A DNA stretch of 20,028 nucleotides from Chloroflexota bacterium (lineage in GTDB: Bacteria; Chloroflexota; UBA5177; JANWHV01), in the NCBI GenBank assembly GCA_025924845.1, contig JAICHN010000039.1:1-20028 (forward strand). Direction: 5' to 3'. Shown piece after piece: positions 14,266-20,028 of the stretch. Position numbers and translations under genes: made by a program. The notes below the pieces were generated by a model that saw only the letters and a program-made list of their open reading frames with translations, was not told the DNA's origin and did no database searches. Positions within the stretch are counted from its first letter, which is position 1. Each line of letters opens with the position of its first letter.

Positions 14266-16431
14266 TCAGGCGCCCCATTTGGGTTGAGGTGAACCGAACT
14301 GCCTGGACCGCTCGGCCTGCCCGTACAGTCCGTCCGCCAATTCGATGAGCCGATCCCTGTACTCAAGTTCGCTTAGGAGACGCTGGGGCAGCGCCGATTC
14401 TCCGCCCAGCGCCCCGCCCAACGTGCCCGCCATCGCCGCTACGGTATCGGCATCGTACGCAGCGTTGACGGCGGACAAAAGGACCGCTTCGAGGTCATGG
14501 GGCGCGCGAAGAAAGAAGTAGAGCGCCGCGGGCAGACTTTCGAGCACAAAAGCACCGTTGAACAGAATGGACATCACCTTGCTTGGCGGCTGATCGAGCA
14601 GGCCCGGAATCTCCCCAATGCGGTCATGCAGGGTAACCCCGCGGGTTGGGTCGCTACGGGTCGGCAGCGGGAACGGCTCCATTCCGGCAATGGCGGACTG
14701 GATGGCGGCGATCAAATCGCCCGCCTCCCAGGCATCGGACTTTTGCCGCACCAACCAGGCCGTAGCGGCGGCCATGGCCACGGCGCTCGCCACCGCCGTT
14801 GGGGCGCGATGCGTGGGCAGTGCGGAGAGCGTGGCCTCGGCGCGCAGTCGTATGGGATCCCTGAAATGGAGCAACCCCACGGGCGCCGCGCGCATGGCGG
14901 CGCCGTTCCCTGCATTGTCCTCGCCTGCCAGATACCAGGGAGTCCCGCCCTGAAGCGCAAGCACCGCGGTCGTCGTCGCCCGTCCCTTGCCGCGCCCCAC
15001 CGGCAACCATGCTACCAGGCGGCGGGCCAGATCGGAGGGATCCAGCCAACCGTTGCTCATGAGGCACTCGGCTACCTCGATCGTCAACTGCGTATCATCG
15101 GTGATCGTGCCGATGGGGCCGCCCTGATGCCCATGCCAAGGGAGGTAATCGGTGTAGCGCCACGGCGGTGCGAAGACAGGCGTTTTACTGCCCTCCGCCG
15201 GACGGCCCAGCGCGTCACCGATAGCCCCGCCCAGCAAGGCCGCTCTGAAGCGGCTACGCAGATCGGCCGGATCGCTCACCGCGGACCAGGCGTCGGTTGC
15301 GCCGCGACCAGGCGCATCGGCGTTACCGTTCGCCTCAACTGCCGGCTGCCCAGAACCCGGTGCACCTGCCGACCGGGAAGGCGGTGGGCCAACATCATGG
15401 TGGCCGGACGGCAAGGCGGCCCCAGCCGCGAGCAGTGCCTCGACCAGCTTATACGCATCGGTCGGCCAGTACGTTTCGGGGCGCGGTCGGCGTACCCCAC
15501 TCGCGCCGTGGGCCGGGCGGCACTCCAGCACGGCGGTACGCCACTGCTCGGGGACACCGGCCACGCCGTGGATCGCCCCAAGCAGTGCCCCAGCAATCGC
15601 CCCGTTTGTATCTGGATCGCCGCCATGCATCACAGTATCGACGATCCCCTCCTCGAACGATGGGGCATGGAGTGCCTGATAGAAGGCATTCTGGATGGCG
15701 TGGAGCACATGACCGCCGTTGATTTCATAGGCCGGACGAGTCGAAGCGGCGGCCTGTAACGCGGCGGTGACCGAGGGGCTGGTCCCGTGCCGGTCATCCC
15801 AGGCCAGGGCATGCTCATAGACGGCCGCACCGTCAAGTCCTTCCCACATGGTGGCGGCAAGTGCCGTGATGAACGCCGCCGAGGCATCCTGGCATACCTG
15901 GTTTGGGTGCGTGAGGGTAGTGTCCGCCCGCACGAACGCGGCCAGGGAATCAGCATCAAGGAAGGCGCCCCAGATGGCCAGGGGACTCTGGCGCATCAGC
16001 GCTCCATTGGCCTCACTGGATCGGTTCGCGGCAGCCCGGCCCGCCGCCGCGAGCGCTGCCCCCCGCGAGCGGGCGGCGCCCATCGCGCCTGTAGCCTGTC
16101 CAATGGTCCCTCCCACGTCAAAGGGATCACTCTCCCGCCAGTCCGCGTAGGCGCGCGCCACATCCTCCTCGTCGAAGGCGCCCCGGGTGGCGAGCGAGCG
16201 CGCCAGGGCCAGGGCCAGTTCCGAATCATCGGTCACCTGACCCGCGATGGTGTGATGGACCGTACTTGGCCCAATCACTCGCAAGCCGGCGGGGTAGAGC
16301 GCCCCAATCTTCTCGGCCGACATGAACTCCACCATGCTACCCAACGCGTCGCCGACCAACTGGCCGATCAGGCACCCCTGGGCGCGGGCAAGCATTTCGG
16401 GGTCGGGATCGGCGTCACGGTTAATAGACAT
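14266..16431 (-). CDS. Tandem-domain ADP-ribosylglycohydrolase family protein
   Basis: This 721-residue protein carries two complete ADP-ribosylglycohydrolase (DraG/ARH) domains, whereas most family members have one of about 300 residues. Domain 1 spans about 14-310: GDALGS (27-32), TDDSELALALA (67-77) and the metal site DPDTNGAIAGALLGA (272-286). A Pro/Gly/Ala-rich linker covers about 340-385. Domain 2 spans about 392-690: GDALGRPAEG (405-414), TDDTQL (444-449) and YDADTVAAMAG (659-669). Both domains keep the aspartates that bind the two magnesium ions, so both may be active in removing ADP-ribose from proteins, nucleic acids or small molecules. The domains are diverged from each other (domain 2 also has MRAAPVGLL, absent from domain 1), so this looks like a fusion of two subfamilies or an old duplication. 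ATG 16431 is chosen because AGGAGG ends 5 bases before it; the GTG at 16437 overlaps that site. Confidence 0.88.
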   Translation of the reverse strand: MSINRDADPDPEMLARAQGCLIGQLVGDALGSMVEFMSAEKIGALYPAGLRVIGPSTVHHTIAGQVTDDSELALALARSLATRGAFDEEDVARAYADWRESDPFDVGGTIGQATGAMGAARSRGAALAAAGRAAANRSSEANGALMRQSPLAIWGAFLDADSLAAFVRADTTLTHPNQVCQDASAAFITALAATMWEGLDGAAVYEHALAWDDRHGTSPSVTAALQAAASTRPAYEINGGHVLHAIQNAFYQALHAPSFEEGIVDTVMHGGDPDTNGAIAGALLGAIHGVAGVPEQWRTAVLECRPAHGASGVRRPRPETYWPTDAYKLVEALLAAGAALPSGHHDVGPPPSRSAGAPGSGQPAVEANGNADAPGRGATDAWSAVSDPADLRSRFRAALLGGAIGDALGRPAEGSKTPVFAPPWRYTDYLPWHGHQGGPIGTITDDTQLTIEVAECLMSNGWLDPSDLARRLVAWLPVGRGKGRATTTAVLALQGGTPWYLAGEDNAGNGAAMRAAPVGLLHFRDPIRLRAEATLSALPTHRAPTAVASAVAMAAATAWLVRQKSDAWEAGDLIAAIQSAIAGMEPFPLPTRSDPTRGVTLHDRIGEIPGLLDQPPSKVMSILFNGAFVLESLPAALYFFLRAPHDLEAVLLSAVNAAYDADTVAAMAGTLGGALGGESALPQRLLSELEYRDRLIELADGLYGQAERSRQFGSPQPKWGA

Positions 16432-16436
16432 GGTCA

Positions 16437-16442
16437 CCTCCT
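16437..16442 (-). promoter_or_regulatory. Ribosome binding site that fixes the ADP-ribosylglycohydrolase start
   Basis: AGGAGG with a 5-base spacer to ATG 16431. The in-frame GTG at 16437 shares its last base and so cannot be the start. Confidence 0.75.
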
Positions 16443-16501
16443 CGGTATATCCATGTGGTTAGGGGCGCACCGCGGGGAAGGGCGTCCTGGAACAGGGATG
16501 A

Positions 16502-16518
16502 ACAGATTGTACAGATTG
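16502..16518. repeat. Short tandem repeat in the divergent gap
   Basis: ACAGATTG occurs twice, separated by one T, and is preceded by a related ACAGGGATGA at 16492-16501. The set gives a 9-10 base period in an unusually AT-rich island of the 216-base gap between the divergent ADP-ribosylglycohydrolase and VOC genes. Similar ACAGGAT/ACAGATT strings occur as dispersed repeats in some bacterial genomes. It may also hold binding sites for a regulator. No clear promoter is assigned; TATACT at 16570-16575 is a possible -10 box for the VOC gene with a poor -35. Confidence 0.35.
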
Positions 16519-16647
16519 GGATACTATTTTTGCCTCGAACCTGTTATGCACTTTTCAAACTGAGATCGTTATACTCCGGGGCATGGACAGAACAGCATAC
16601 CCCTGCGGGTGAGCGAAGCTCGTTGTGAAGAGAATGGAGCAATATGC

Positions 16648-17001
16648 ATGCTTCAGACCACGAAGCTCGACCTGTTCGCGGGAATCGCGGTCGCCGACTA
16701 CGCAGCGGCACTGAAATGGTACGAACGGCTGCTGGGCTCCCCGCCCACATTCTTTCCCCACGACACAGAGGCTGTGTGGGAGCTTGCGGCACATCGGTAC
16801 ATGTACATCGTGCAGCAGCCCGAACACGCCGGCCACGCCATGCATACGCTCTTCGTCGATGACCTCGATCTGCTCGTCACGCGGATAGCCGAGCGGGGAC
16901 TCGACCCCGTGCAGCGAGAAGCCTACTCGAACGGCGTGCGCAAGATCACGTACCGCGATCCCGACGGAAACGGGATCGGGTTCGGCGGCGGTCCACTCTA
17001 A
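16648..17001 (+). CDS. VOC superfamily (glyoxalase/bleomycin-resistance-fold) protein
   Basis: This 117-residue single-domain protein of the vicinal oxygen chelate fold consists of two beta-alpha-beta-beta-beta units. The first is GIAVADYAAALKWYERLLG (12-30), the standard beginning of the fold. The second is HTLFVDDLDLLVTRIAERGLDP (66-87), ending in YRDPDGNGIGFGG (102-114), the common C-terminal signature. The usual first metal ligand (His in the H-x-x-V/I start) is replaced here by Gly or Ala (FAGIAV), so metal binding and enzyme activity are uncertain; a ligand-binding role is possible. The frame is open from 16609, but ATG 16648 with GGAG 8 or so bases before it fits the family start. It is transcribed divergently from the ADP-ribosylglycohydrolase gene and stands alone. 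Confidence 0.82.
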   Translation: MLQTTKLDLFAGIAVADYAAALKWYERLLGSPPTFFPHDTEAVWELAAHRYMYIVQQPEHAGHAMHTLFVDDLDLLVTRIAERGLDPVQREAYSNGVRKITYRDPDGNGIGFGGGPL

Positions 17002-17142
17002 CCAGCTTCCGGCTACGGATCGTTTTCATTAGCCGCACGCAACCGCTCCGTATTATTACTGATCAGAGGTCTCGTCACCCTGTCCAGTGCATACGGTACA
17101 ACGGATCACGACGAGGCGAGATCAAAGGGAGCAAGGACGCTT

Positions 17143-17826
17143 GTGCCGGCAGTAGCGATGGCCAAGAGACTTCGGGTGACACTCGAAATCGGACCGAAAG
17201 GCAAGAAGGTGGTGGCGGTGGCGCCGGATTGGCCCGGTCTGGAGCGCGGCGCGAAGACCGGGGAGGCCGCCATTGAACAGGTACAATCCTACCTCCCGCG
17301 CTATGCGCCGGTGGCGAAGCTGGCCGGGATGGATGCGGAGTTTGCGGCCAGCACCACCGTCGACGTGGTCGAGCGCTATCCGGGCGTGGGCTCAACCGAC
17401 TTCTGGGGCATCTCGTTCGGGTGTTCGGGCATCGATCGGCAAGACCTGTCGAGCGCGGAATTGGAACGTGAACTGGCCCTGATGCAGGCATGCTGGGCGT
17501 TTTTCGACCAGGTGCGTGCGCGCGTGTCGGCCGAGTTGCGGAAGGGTCCGCGAGGGGGAGGGCGTGATCGGGACCGCATCGTTCGTCATACGGTTGGCAC
17601 AGAGCTGGACTGGGCAGCGAAGGTCGGAGTGGTCATTTCCCACGGTGCGACGCTGACCGATGAGGAGCTGAAAGCGTACCGAAATGCCTATCGCACGGCA
17701 ATTCGGACGTTCCATGCCGAGGGCAAAATGGCCCGAACCTGGCCGCTCCGCTACCTGATTCGGCACACCGCGTATCATACGCTGGATCACGCCTGGGAAA
17801 TGGAAGACAAAGACCTGAAAGTTTAG
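17143..17826 (+). CDS. Uncharacterised protein, apparent HicB-like domain plus DinB-like domain
   Basis: This 227-residue protein has two recognisable parts. Residues 8-62 (RLRVTLEIGPKGKKVVA...PDWPGLERGAKTGEAAIEQV) look like the partly double-stranded-RNA-binding-like fold of HicB-type proteins: a strand, a V-A-P-D-x-P-G-L turn, and an E-E-A-I helix. Residues 90-227 look like a DinB/YfiT-type four-helix bundle, with possible metal histidines H149 (RIVRHTVGTELDW) and the C-terminal H208/H212/H216 cluster (RHTAYHTLDHAWEMED). No HicA partner is present, so an antitoxin role is not supported. GTG 17143 is preferred because AAGGA lies 5 bases before it, whereas ATG 17158 has no such site. Homologues are probably annotated only as hypothetical or DinB family. 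The assignment is by eye, so only the general fold is suggested. Confidence 0.6.
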   Translation: MPAVAMAKRLRVTLEIGPKGKKVVAVAPDWPGLERGAKTGEAAIEQVQSYLPRYAPVAKLAGMDAEFAASTTVDVVERYPGVGSTDFWGISFGCSGIDRQDLSSAELERELALMQACWAFFDQVRARVSAELRKGPRGGGRDRDRIVRHTVGTELDWAAKVGVVISHGATLTDEELKAYRNAYRTAIRTFHAEGKMARTWPLRYLIRHTAYHTLDHAWEMEDKDLKV

Positions 17827-17846
17827 TACAGGCTTTGGGCTGACCA

Positions 17847-17867
17847 GGGCACAGCGATTGCGTGCCC
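17847..17867 (+). other. Hairpin between the DinB-like and amidotransferase-like genes
   Basis: GGGCAC (17847-17852) pairs with GTGCCC (17862-17867), and a further GC/GC pair closes a GATT loop with one bulged A. There is no T-run after it, so it is a weak terminator or an RNA-processing hairpin at best. Confidence 0.3.
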
Positions 17868-17899
17868 ACGAGAACATGGTGCGCCAAATGGGGGACAGG

Positions 17900-18646
17900 A
17901 TGAGCAAAGTCCGGATCGGCATCATCGGGGACTACCGACCGACCCACGACACGCATCAAGCTACCGAGGCGGCGCTACACCACGCGGCTGACCGCTTGGC
18001 CTGCGCGGTAGACCTAACCTGGCTGCCCACCGCGTCGCTCGACCCGCTGCCCTCCGCGTACCTCGAATCCTTCGATGCCCTCTGGTGTGCCCCGGGCAGT
18101 CCCTACCAGAATATGGATGGGGCGCTGAACGCGATCCGCTGGGCACGAGAGCATGACCGGCCGCTCCTCGGTACCTGCGCCGGCTTCCAGCATATTGTCA
18201 TCGAATACGCGCGTACCGTGTTGGGCATCGTGGATGCCCAACACGCTGAGTATGGACGCACGAGCGCCCCACTCGTCGTCACGCCACTCTCCTGTTCGCT
18301 TGTCCAGGGGGAGAACCTCGAAATCCTGGTCGATCCCGAATCGCGCGCGGGCCGTATTTATCAGCAGCGTTGGGTCCGGGAGCAGTTTCGCTGCACCTTT
18401 GGACTCAATCAAGCCTACCAGGCAGTCCTGCACGATGCCGGTTTACGCGTAGTCGGCGTGGACCAGGACGGCGAGCCGCGCATCGTGGAAGCGCCCGCGC
18501 ATCGCTTCTTGGTCGGAACCCTGTTCATCCCCCAGTTGAAATCCACGGCGGAGCATCCCCATCCGCTGATTGTCGCCTACCTGGAGGAGGCGAGGCGCGT
18601 CCAAGAACAAAGTTCGCTTGCGCCTCCGCACTCGCCTCAGGTGTGA
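17900..18646 (+). CDS. Class I glutamine amidotransferase-like protein (CTP synthase C-terminal region-related)
   Basis: This 248-residue protein resembles the stand-alone family related to the glutaminase domain of CTP synthase; some members of that family have selenocysteine. Seen: a Rossmann-like start VRIGIIGDYRP (4-14), WCAPGSPYQNMDGALNAIR (62-80), the nucleophile-elbow GTCAGFQH (91-98) with C93, and EAPAHRFLVGTLFIPQL (197-213) near the end. The last block corresponds to the usual E-x-P-x-H-P-F-x-x-x-x-Q-F-H-P-E region, but the catalytic His and Glu (HPE) are replaced by IPQ. The normal Cys-His-Glu triad is therefore incomplete, and glutamine hydrolysis is doubtful unless another His serves. 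ATG 17900 is used, because homologues begin near this point and a G-rich GGGGGACAGG precedes it; the frame opens at 17858. It lies 73 bases after the DinB-like gene. Substrate and partner are unknown. Confidence 0.72.
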   Translation: MSKVRIGIIGDYRPTHDTHQATEAALHHAADRLACAVDLTWLPTASLDPLPSAYLESFDALWCAPGSPYQNMDGALNAIRWAREHDRPLLGTCAGFQHIVIEYARTVLGIVDAQHAEYGRTSAPLVVTPLSCSLVQGENLEILVDPESRAGRIYQQRWVREQFRCTFGLNQAYQAVLHDAGLRVVGVDQDGEPRIVEAPAHRFLVGTLFIPQLKSTAEHPHPLIVAYLEEARRVQEQSSLAPPHSPQV

Positions 18647-18657
18647 GAGGTATACAG

Positions 18658-18801
18658 ATGCCGATGGTAAGGATCAACGTCCTACATATGTATTACGAGA
18701 TCCACGGCGAAGGTGAGCCGCTCGTGCTGATCGCCGGCCTGGTGACCGACATCATCCCGTATCGCCGAATCATTCGCGAACTGTCGCCATGTCCTCTATG
18801 A
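18658..18801 (+). pseudogene. N-terminal remnant of an alpha/beta hydrolase
   Basis: Forty-seven codons from ATG 18658, 11 bases after the amidotransferase-like stop and preceded by a GAGAGG Shine-Dalgarno-like site. The peptide begins MPMVRINVLHMYYEIHGEGEP and continues LVLIAGLVTD, the first two strands and the oxyanion turn of an alpha/beta hydrolase. Homologues then have IIRELS followed by the R-V-I-A-x-D-x-R-G-x-G-x-S block; here IIRELS is followed by PCPL and a stop, and no frame of the next 230 bases restores the rest. It is therefore a truncated gene, probably cut by a deletion. It is not closely alike to the intact hydrolase at 11096-11917. Confidence 0.6.
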
Positions 18802-19031
18802 GGTGAACCGTCAGCCCGATCGATGTGAAGATCTCTCCGTAGTCACCCCAATCACCGCGCACTATTGTAGACGGGTCGTTACCAAACTTTCGTCCTATGG
18901 CGCCGCCGGTATTCGTGGCCGATGATTGAATCAACCGGCCAGTGCGGTGCGTCCTCGCCGATATGCCCAGGGCGCCCGCTGCCGACCGCGAACCTTCTTA
19001 ACCGCATGCGGCTAGACGAAATTGTTGATTG
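18802..19031. other. Intergenic gap after the truncated hydrolase
   Basis: This is the longest gene-free stretch (230 bases). No frame gives a clear gene. It holds a 10-bp perfect palindrome (19002-19011) near the channel start codon. No good -35/-10 pair is evident. A minus-strand frame open across 18770-18934 has an unusual Asn/Ser/Thr-rich composition but no recognisable family. Confidence 0.4.
19002..19011. promoter_or_regulatory. Perfect palindrome upstream of the ion-channel gene
   Basis: CCGCATGCGG, 20 bases before the ATG. It could be an operator or simply a chance palindrome in GC-rich DNA. Confidence 0.2.
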
Positions 19032-20028
19032 ATGCGAAAGATTACCCGCGCCGATCGCCTACGCTATCGCTTTGATAATCTGCTCTCTCGCGGCCCGATC
19101 GTGCTTATCGGGCTCTTGTTCCTGCTCTCCGCCGCCCTGCTCGTTGCCGTGGTGGCCTTCATGGCCATTACCCGCCAGATCCCGAACGACGGCAACGGCC
19201 ACGGCCTTTCCGTGTCCGGCATGGCGTGGACAGGGCTGCTTACCACCCTGGATACCGGTGAGATCGAGAACGTGGCAAACAACAGCGCAGGCGCCCTAGC
19301 CGCCCTCCTGCTCACCACGTTCGGCGGCATCTTTCTGACCAGCATCCTGATCGGCTTGCTGACCACCGGCATCTCCAGCCGCCTTGATGCCTTACGCAAA
19401 GGGCGGTCGTTGGTGGTCGAGCACGGCCACACGGTGGTTCTGGGCTGGTCGCCCCAGATCTTTACCGTACTCGCCCAGTTGGTCATGGCCAACCAGAATC
19501 AGCGTCGGTCGGCCATCGCGATTCTGGCTGATCGCGATAAGGTAGAGATGGAGGACGAAGTCCGGGCGCGATTGGGCGATACCGGCAACACGCGTATCAT
19601 CTGTCGCACCGGCAGCCCCATCGACCTCACCGATCTGGAGCTGGTCAATCCGCACGCGGCACGATCGATCATCGTCCCCACCCCCGAGGGAGACGATCCC
19701 GACGCGCACGTGATCAAGACCATTCTCGCCATCACCAATAACCCTCGCCGGCGACCGGAACCGTACCACATCGTGGCCGAGTTGCACGACAGCCGGAATC
19801 TGGAGGTCGCCCATCTGGTCGGCCGGGCCGAGGCGCAGCTTGTCGCTTTGGACGACATGACGGCACGGATCATCGTGCAGACCTGCCGCCAGTCCGGCCT
19901 CTCGGTCGTCTATACCGAACTGCTCGACTTTGACGGCGACGAAATCTACTTCCAGCCCGAGCCGGGACTGACCGGGCGCACCTTTGGCGAGGCCTTGCTT
20001 GCCTACGAGGACTCCGCCGTGATCGGCC
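19032..20028 (+). CDS. CASTOR/POLLUX-related putative ion channel with RCK domain (3-prime end outside the window)
   Basis: The first 332 residues of a membrane channel; the frame is still open at the window end. The start (RADRLRYRFDNLLSRGPIVL, 6-25) is the family's characteristic amphipathic lead-in. Two membrane segments follow: TM1 at about 21-47, then a re-entrant pore region WTGLLTTLDTGEI (66-78), then TM2 at about 86-113. An RCK/TrkA-N regulatory domain begins at about 132 with VVLGWSPQIFTVLAQL (135-150), continues through ILADRDKVEMEDEV (164-177), and has CRTGSPIDLTDLELVNPHAARS (191-212). Plant CASTOR and POLLUX pass calcium or potassium in the nuclear envelope; the bacterial relatives are largely unstudied and reach about 600 residues, so roughly half is seen. 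No clear Shine-Dalgarno precedes the ATG. It seems to begin a new transcription unit, with no functional link to its left neighbours. Confidence 0.85.
   Translation, partial: MRKITRADRLRYRFDNLLSRGPIVLIGLLFLLSAALLVAVVAFMAITRQIPNDGNGHGLSVSGMAWTGLLTTLDTGEIENVANNSAGALAALLLTTFGGIFLTSILIGLLTTGISSRLDALRKGRSLVVEHGHTVVLGWSPQIFTVLAQLVMANQNQRRSAIAILADRDKVEMEDEVRARLGDTGNTRIICRTGSPIDLTDLELVNPHAARSIIVPTPEGDDPDAHVIKTILAITNNPRRRPEPYHIVAELHDSRNLEVAHLVGRAEAQLVALDDMTARIIVQTCRQSGLSVVYTELLDFDGDEIYFQPEPGLTGRTFGEALLAYEDSAVIG

Noticed and set aside
14497..15759. A 420-codon open frame on the plus strand
   Set aside because: It lies wholly opposite the tandem ADP-ribosylglycohydrolase gene, has no recognisable domain, and its Arg/Gly/His-rich composition is typical of antisense frames in GC-rich genes.
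17143..17330. A HicB antitoxin of a toxin-antitoxin pair
   Set aside because: No HicA-like small gene lies on either side, and the domain is part of a longer protein.
18770..18934. A 54-codon minus-strand frame from a TTG, rich in Gly, Thr, Ser and Asp
   Set aside because: The peptide looks more protein-like than most shadows, but it has no ribosome site, no known family, and overlaps the hydrolase remnant. It could be a decayed gene piece, not assignable by eye.

Overview
The window is about 20 kb of GC-rich bacterial DNA. The TrmB-type regulator, the CASTOR/POLLUX-like channel, the AcoA/B/C-like dehydrogenase genes, a long palindromic intergenic repeat and the loose scatter of accessory genes suggest a Chloroflexota-like organism. 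That assignment is inference; there is no rRNA or other marker gene here to confirm it. There are no tRNA or rRNA genes, CRISPR arrays, transposases or phage genes that I can see.

Region 1 (about 1-11,100, all minus strand) is one catabolic block. Read in the direction of transcription it runs: TrmB-family regulator, aldehyde dehydrogenase, E1 alpha, E1 beta and E2 of a 2-oxo acid/acetoin dehydrogenase complex, SDR oxidoreductase, aconitase-family large and small subunits (LeuC/LeuD-like), an enolase-superfamily acid-sugar dehydratase, and a secreted sugar-type solute-binding protein. The tight spacings (ATGA overlap of E1 alpha/beta; gaps of 8, 9 and 32 bases elsewhere) argue for co-transcription, probably with an internal promoter before the dehydratase. 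The simplest reading is a regulated pathway that imports a sugar or sugar acid, dehydrates, isomerises and oxidises it, and feeds an acyl-CoA into central metabolism. The exact substrate cannot be read from the sequence. The regulator gene has a very good sigma70-type promoter and a palindrome just downstream of it that looks like an autoregulatory operator.

Region 2 (about 11,100-13,060, minus strand) holds an alpha/beta hydrolase, a truncated GNAT acetyltransferase and a SAM methyltransferase broken by one extra base in a homopolymer.

Region 3 (about 13,200-18,800) is a patchwork of single accessory genes: a RibD/DHFR-like reductase (+), a CPCC cysteine-rich protein and a tandem two-domain ADP-ribosylglycohydrolase (both -, one operon), a VOC/glyoxalase-fold protein (+), a protein that looks like a HicB-like domain joined to a DinB-like domain (+), a class I glutamine-amidotransferase-like protein related to the CTP synthase C-terminus but lacking the usual HPE motif (+), and the first 47 codons of a second alpha/beta hydrolase (+). 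Several broken genes suggest a region in flux.

Region 4 (19,032 to the end, +) is the first 332 codons of a CASTOR/POLLUX-like, RCK-containing ion channel that runs off the window. There is no stretch longer than 300 bases without a gene; the longest gaps are 18,802-19,031, 16,432-16,647 and 13,768-13,970.
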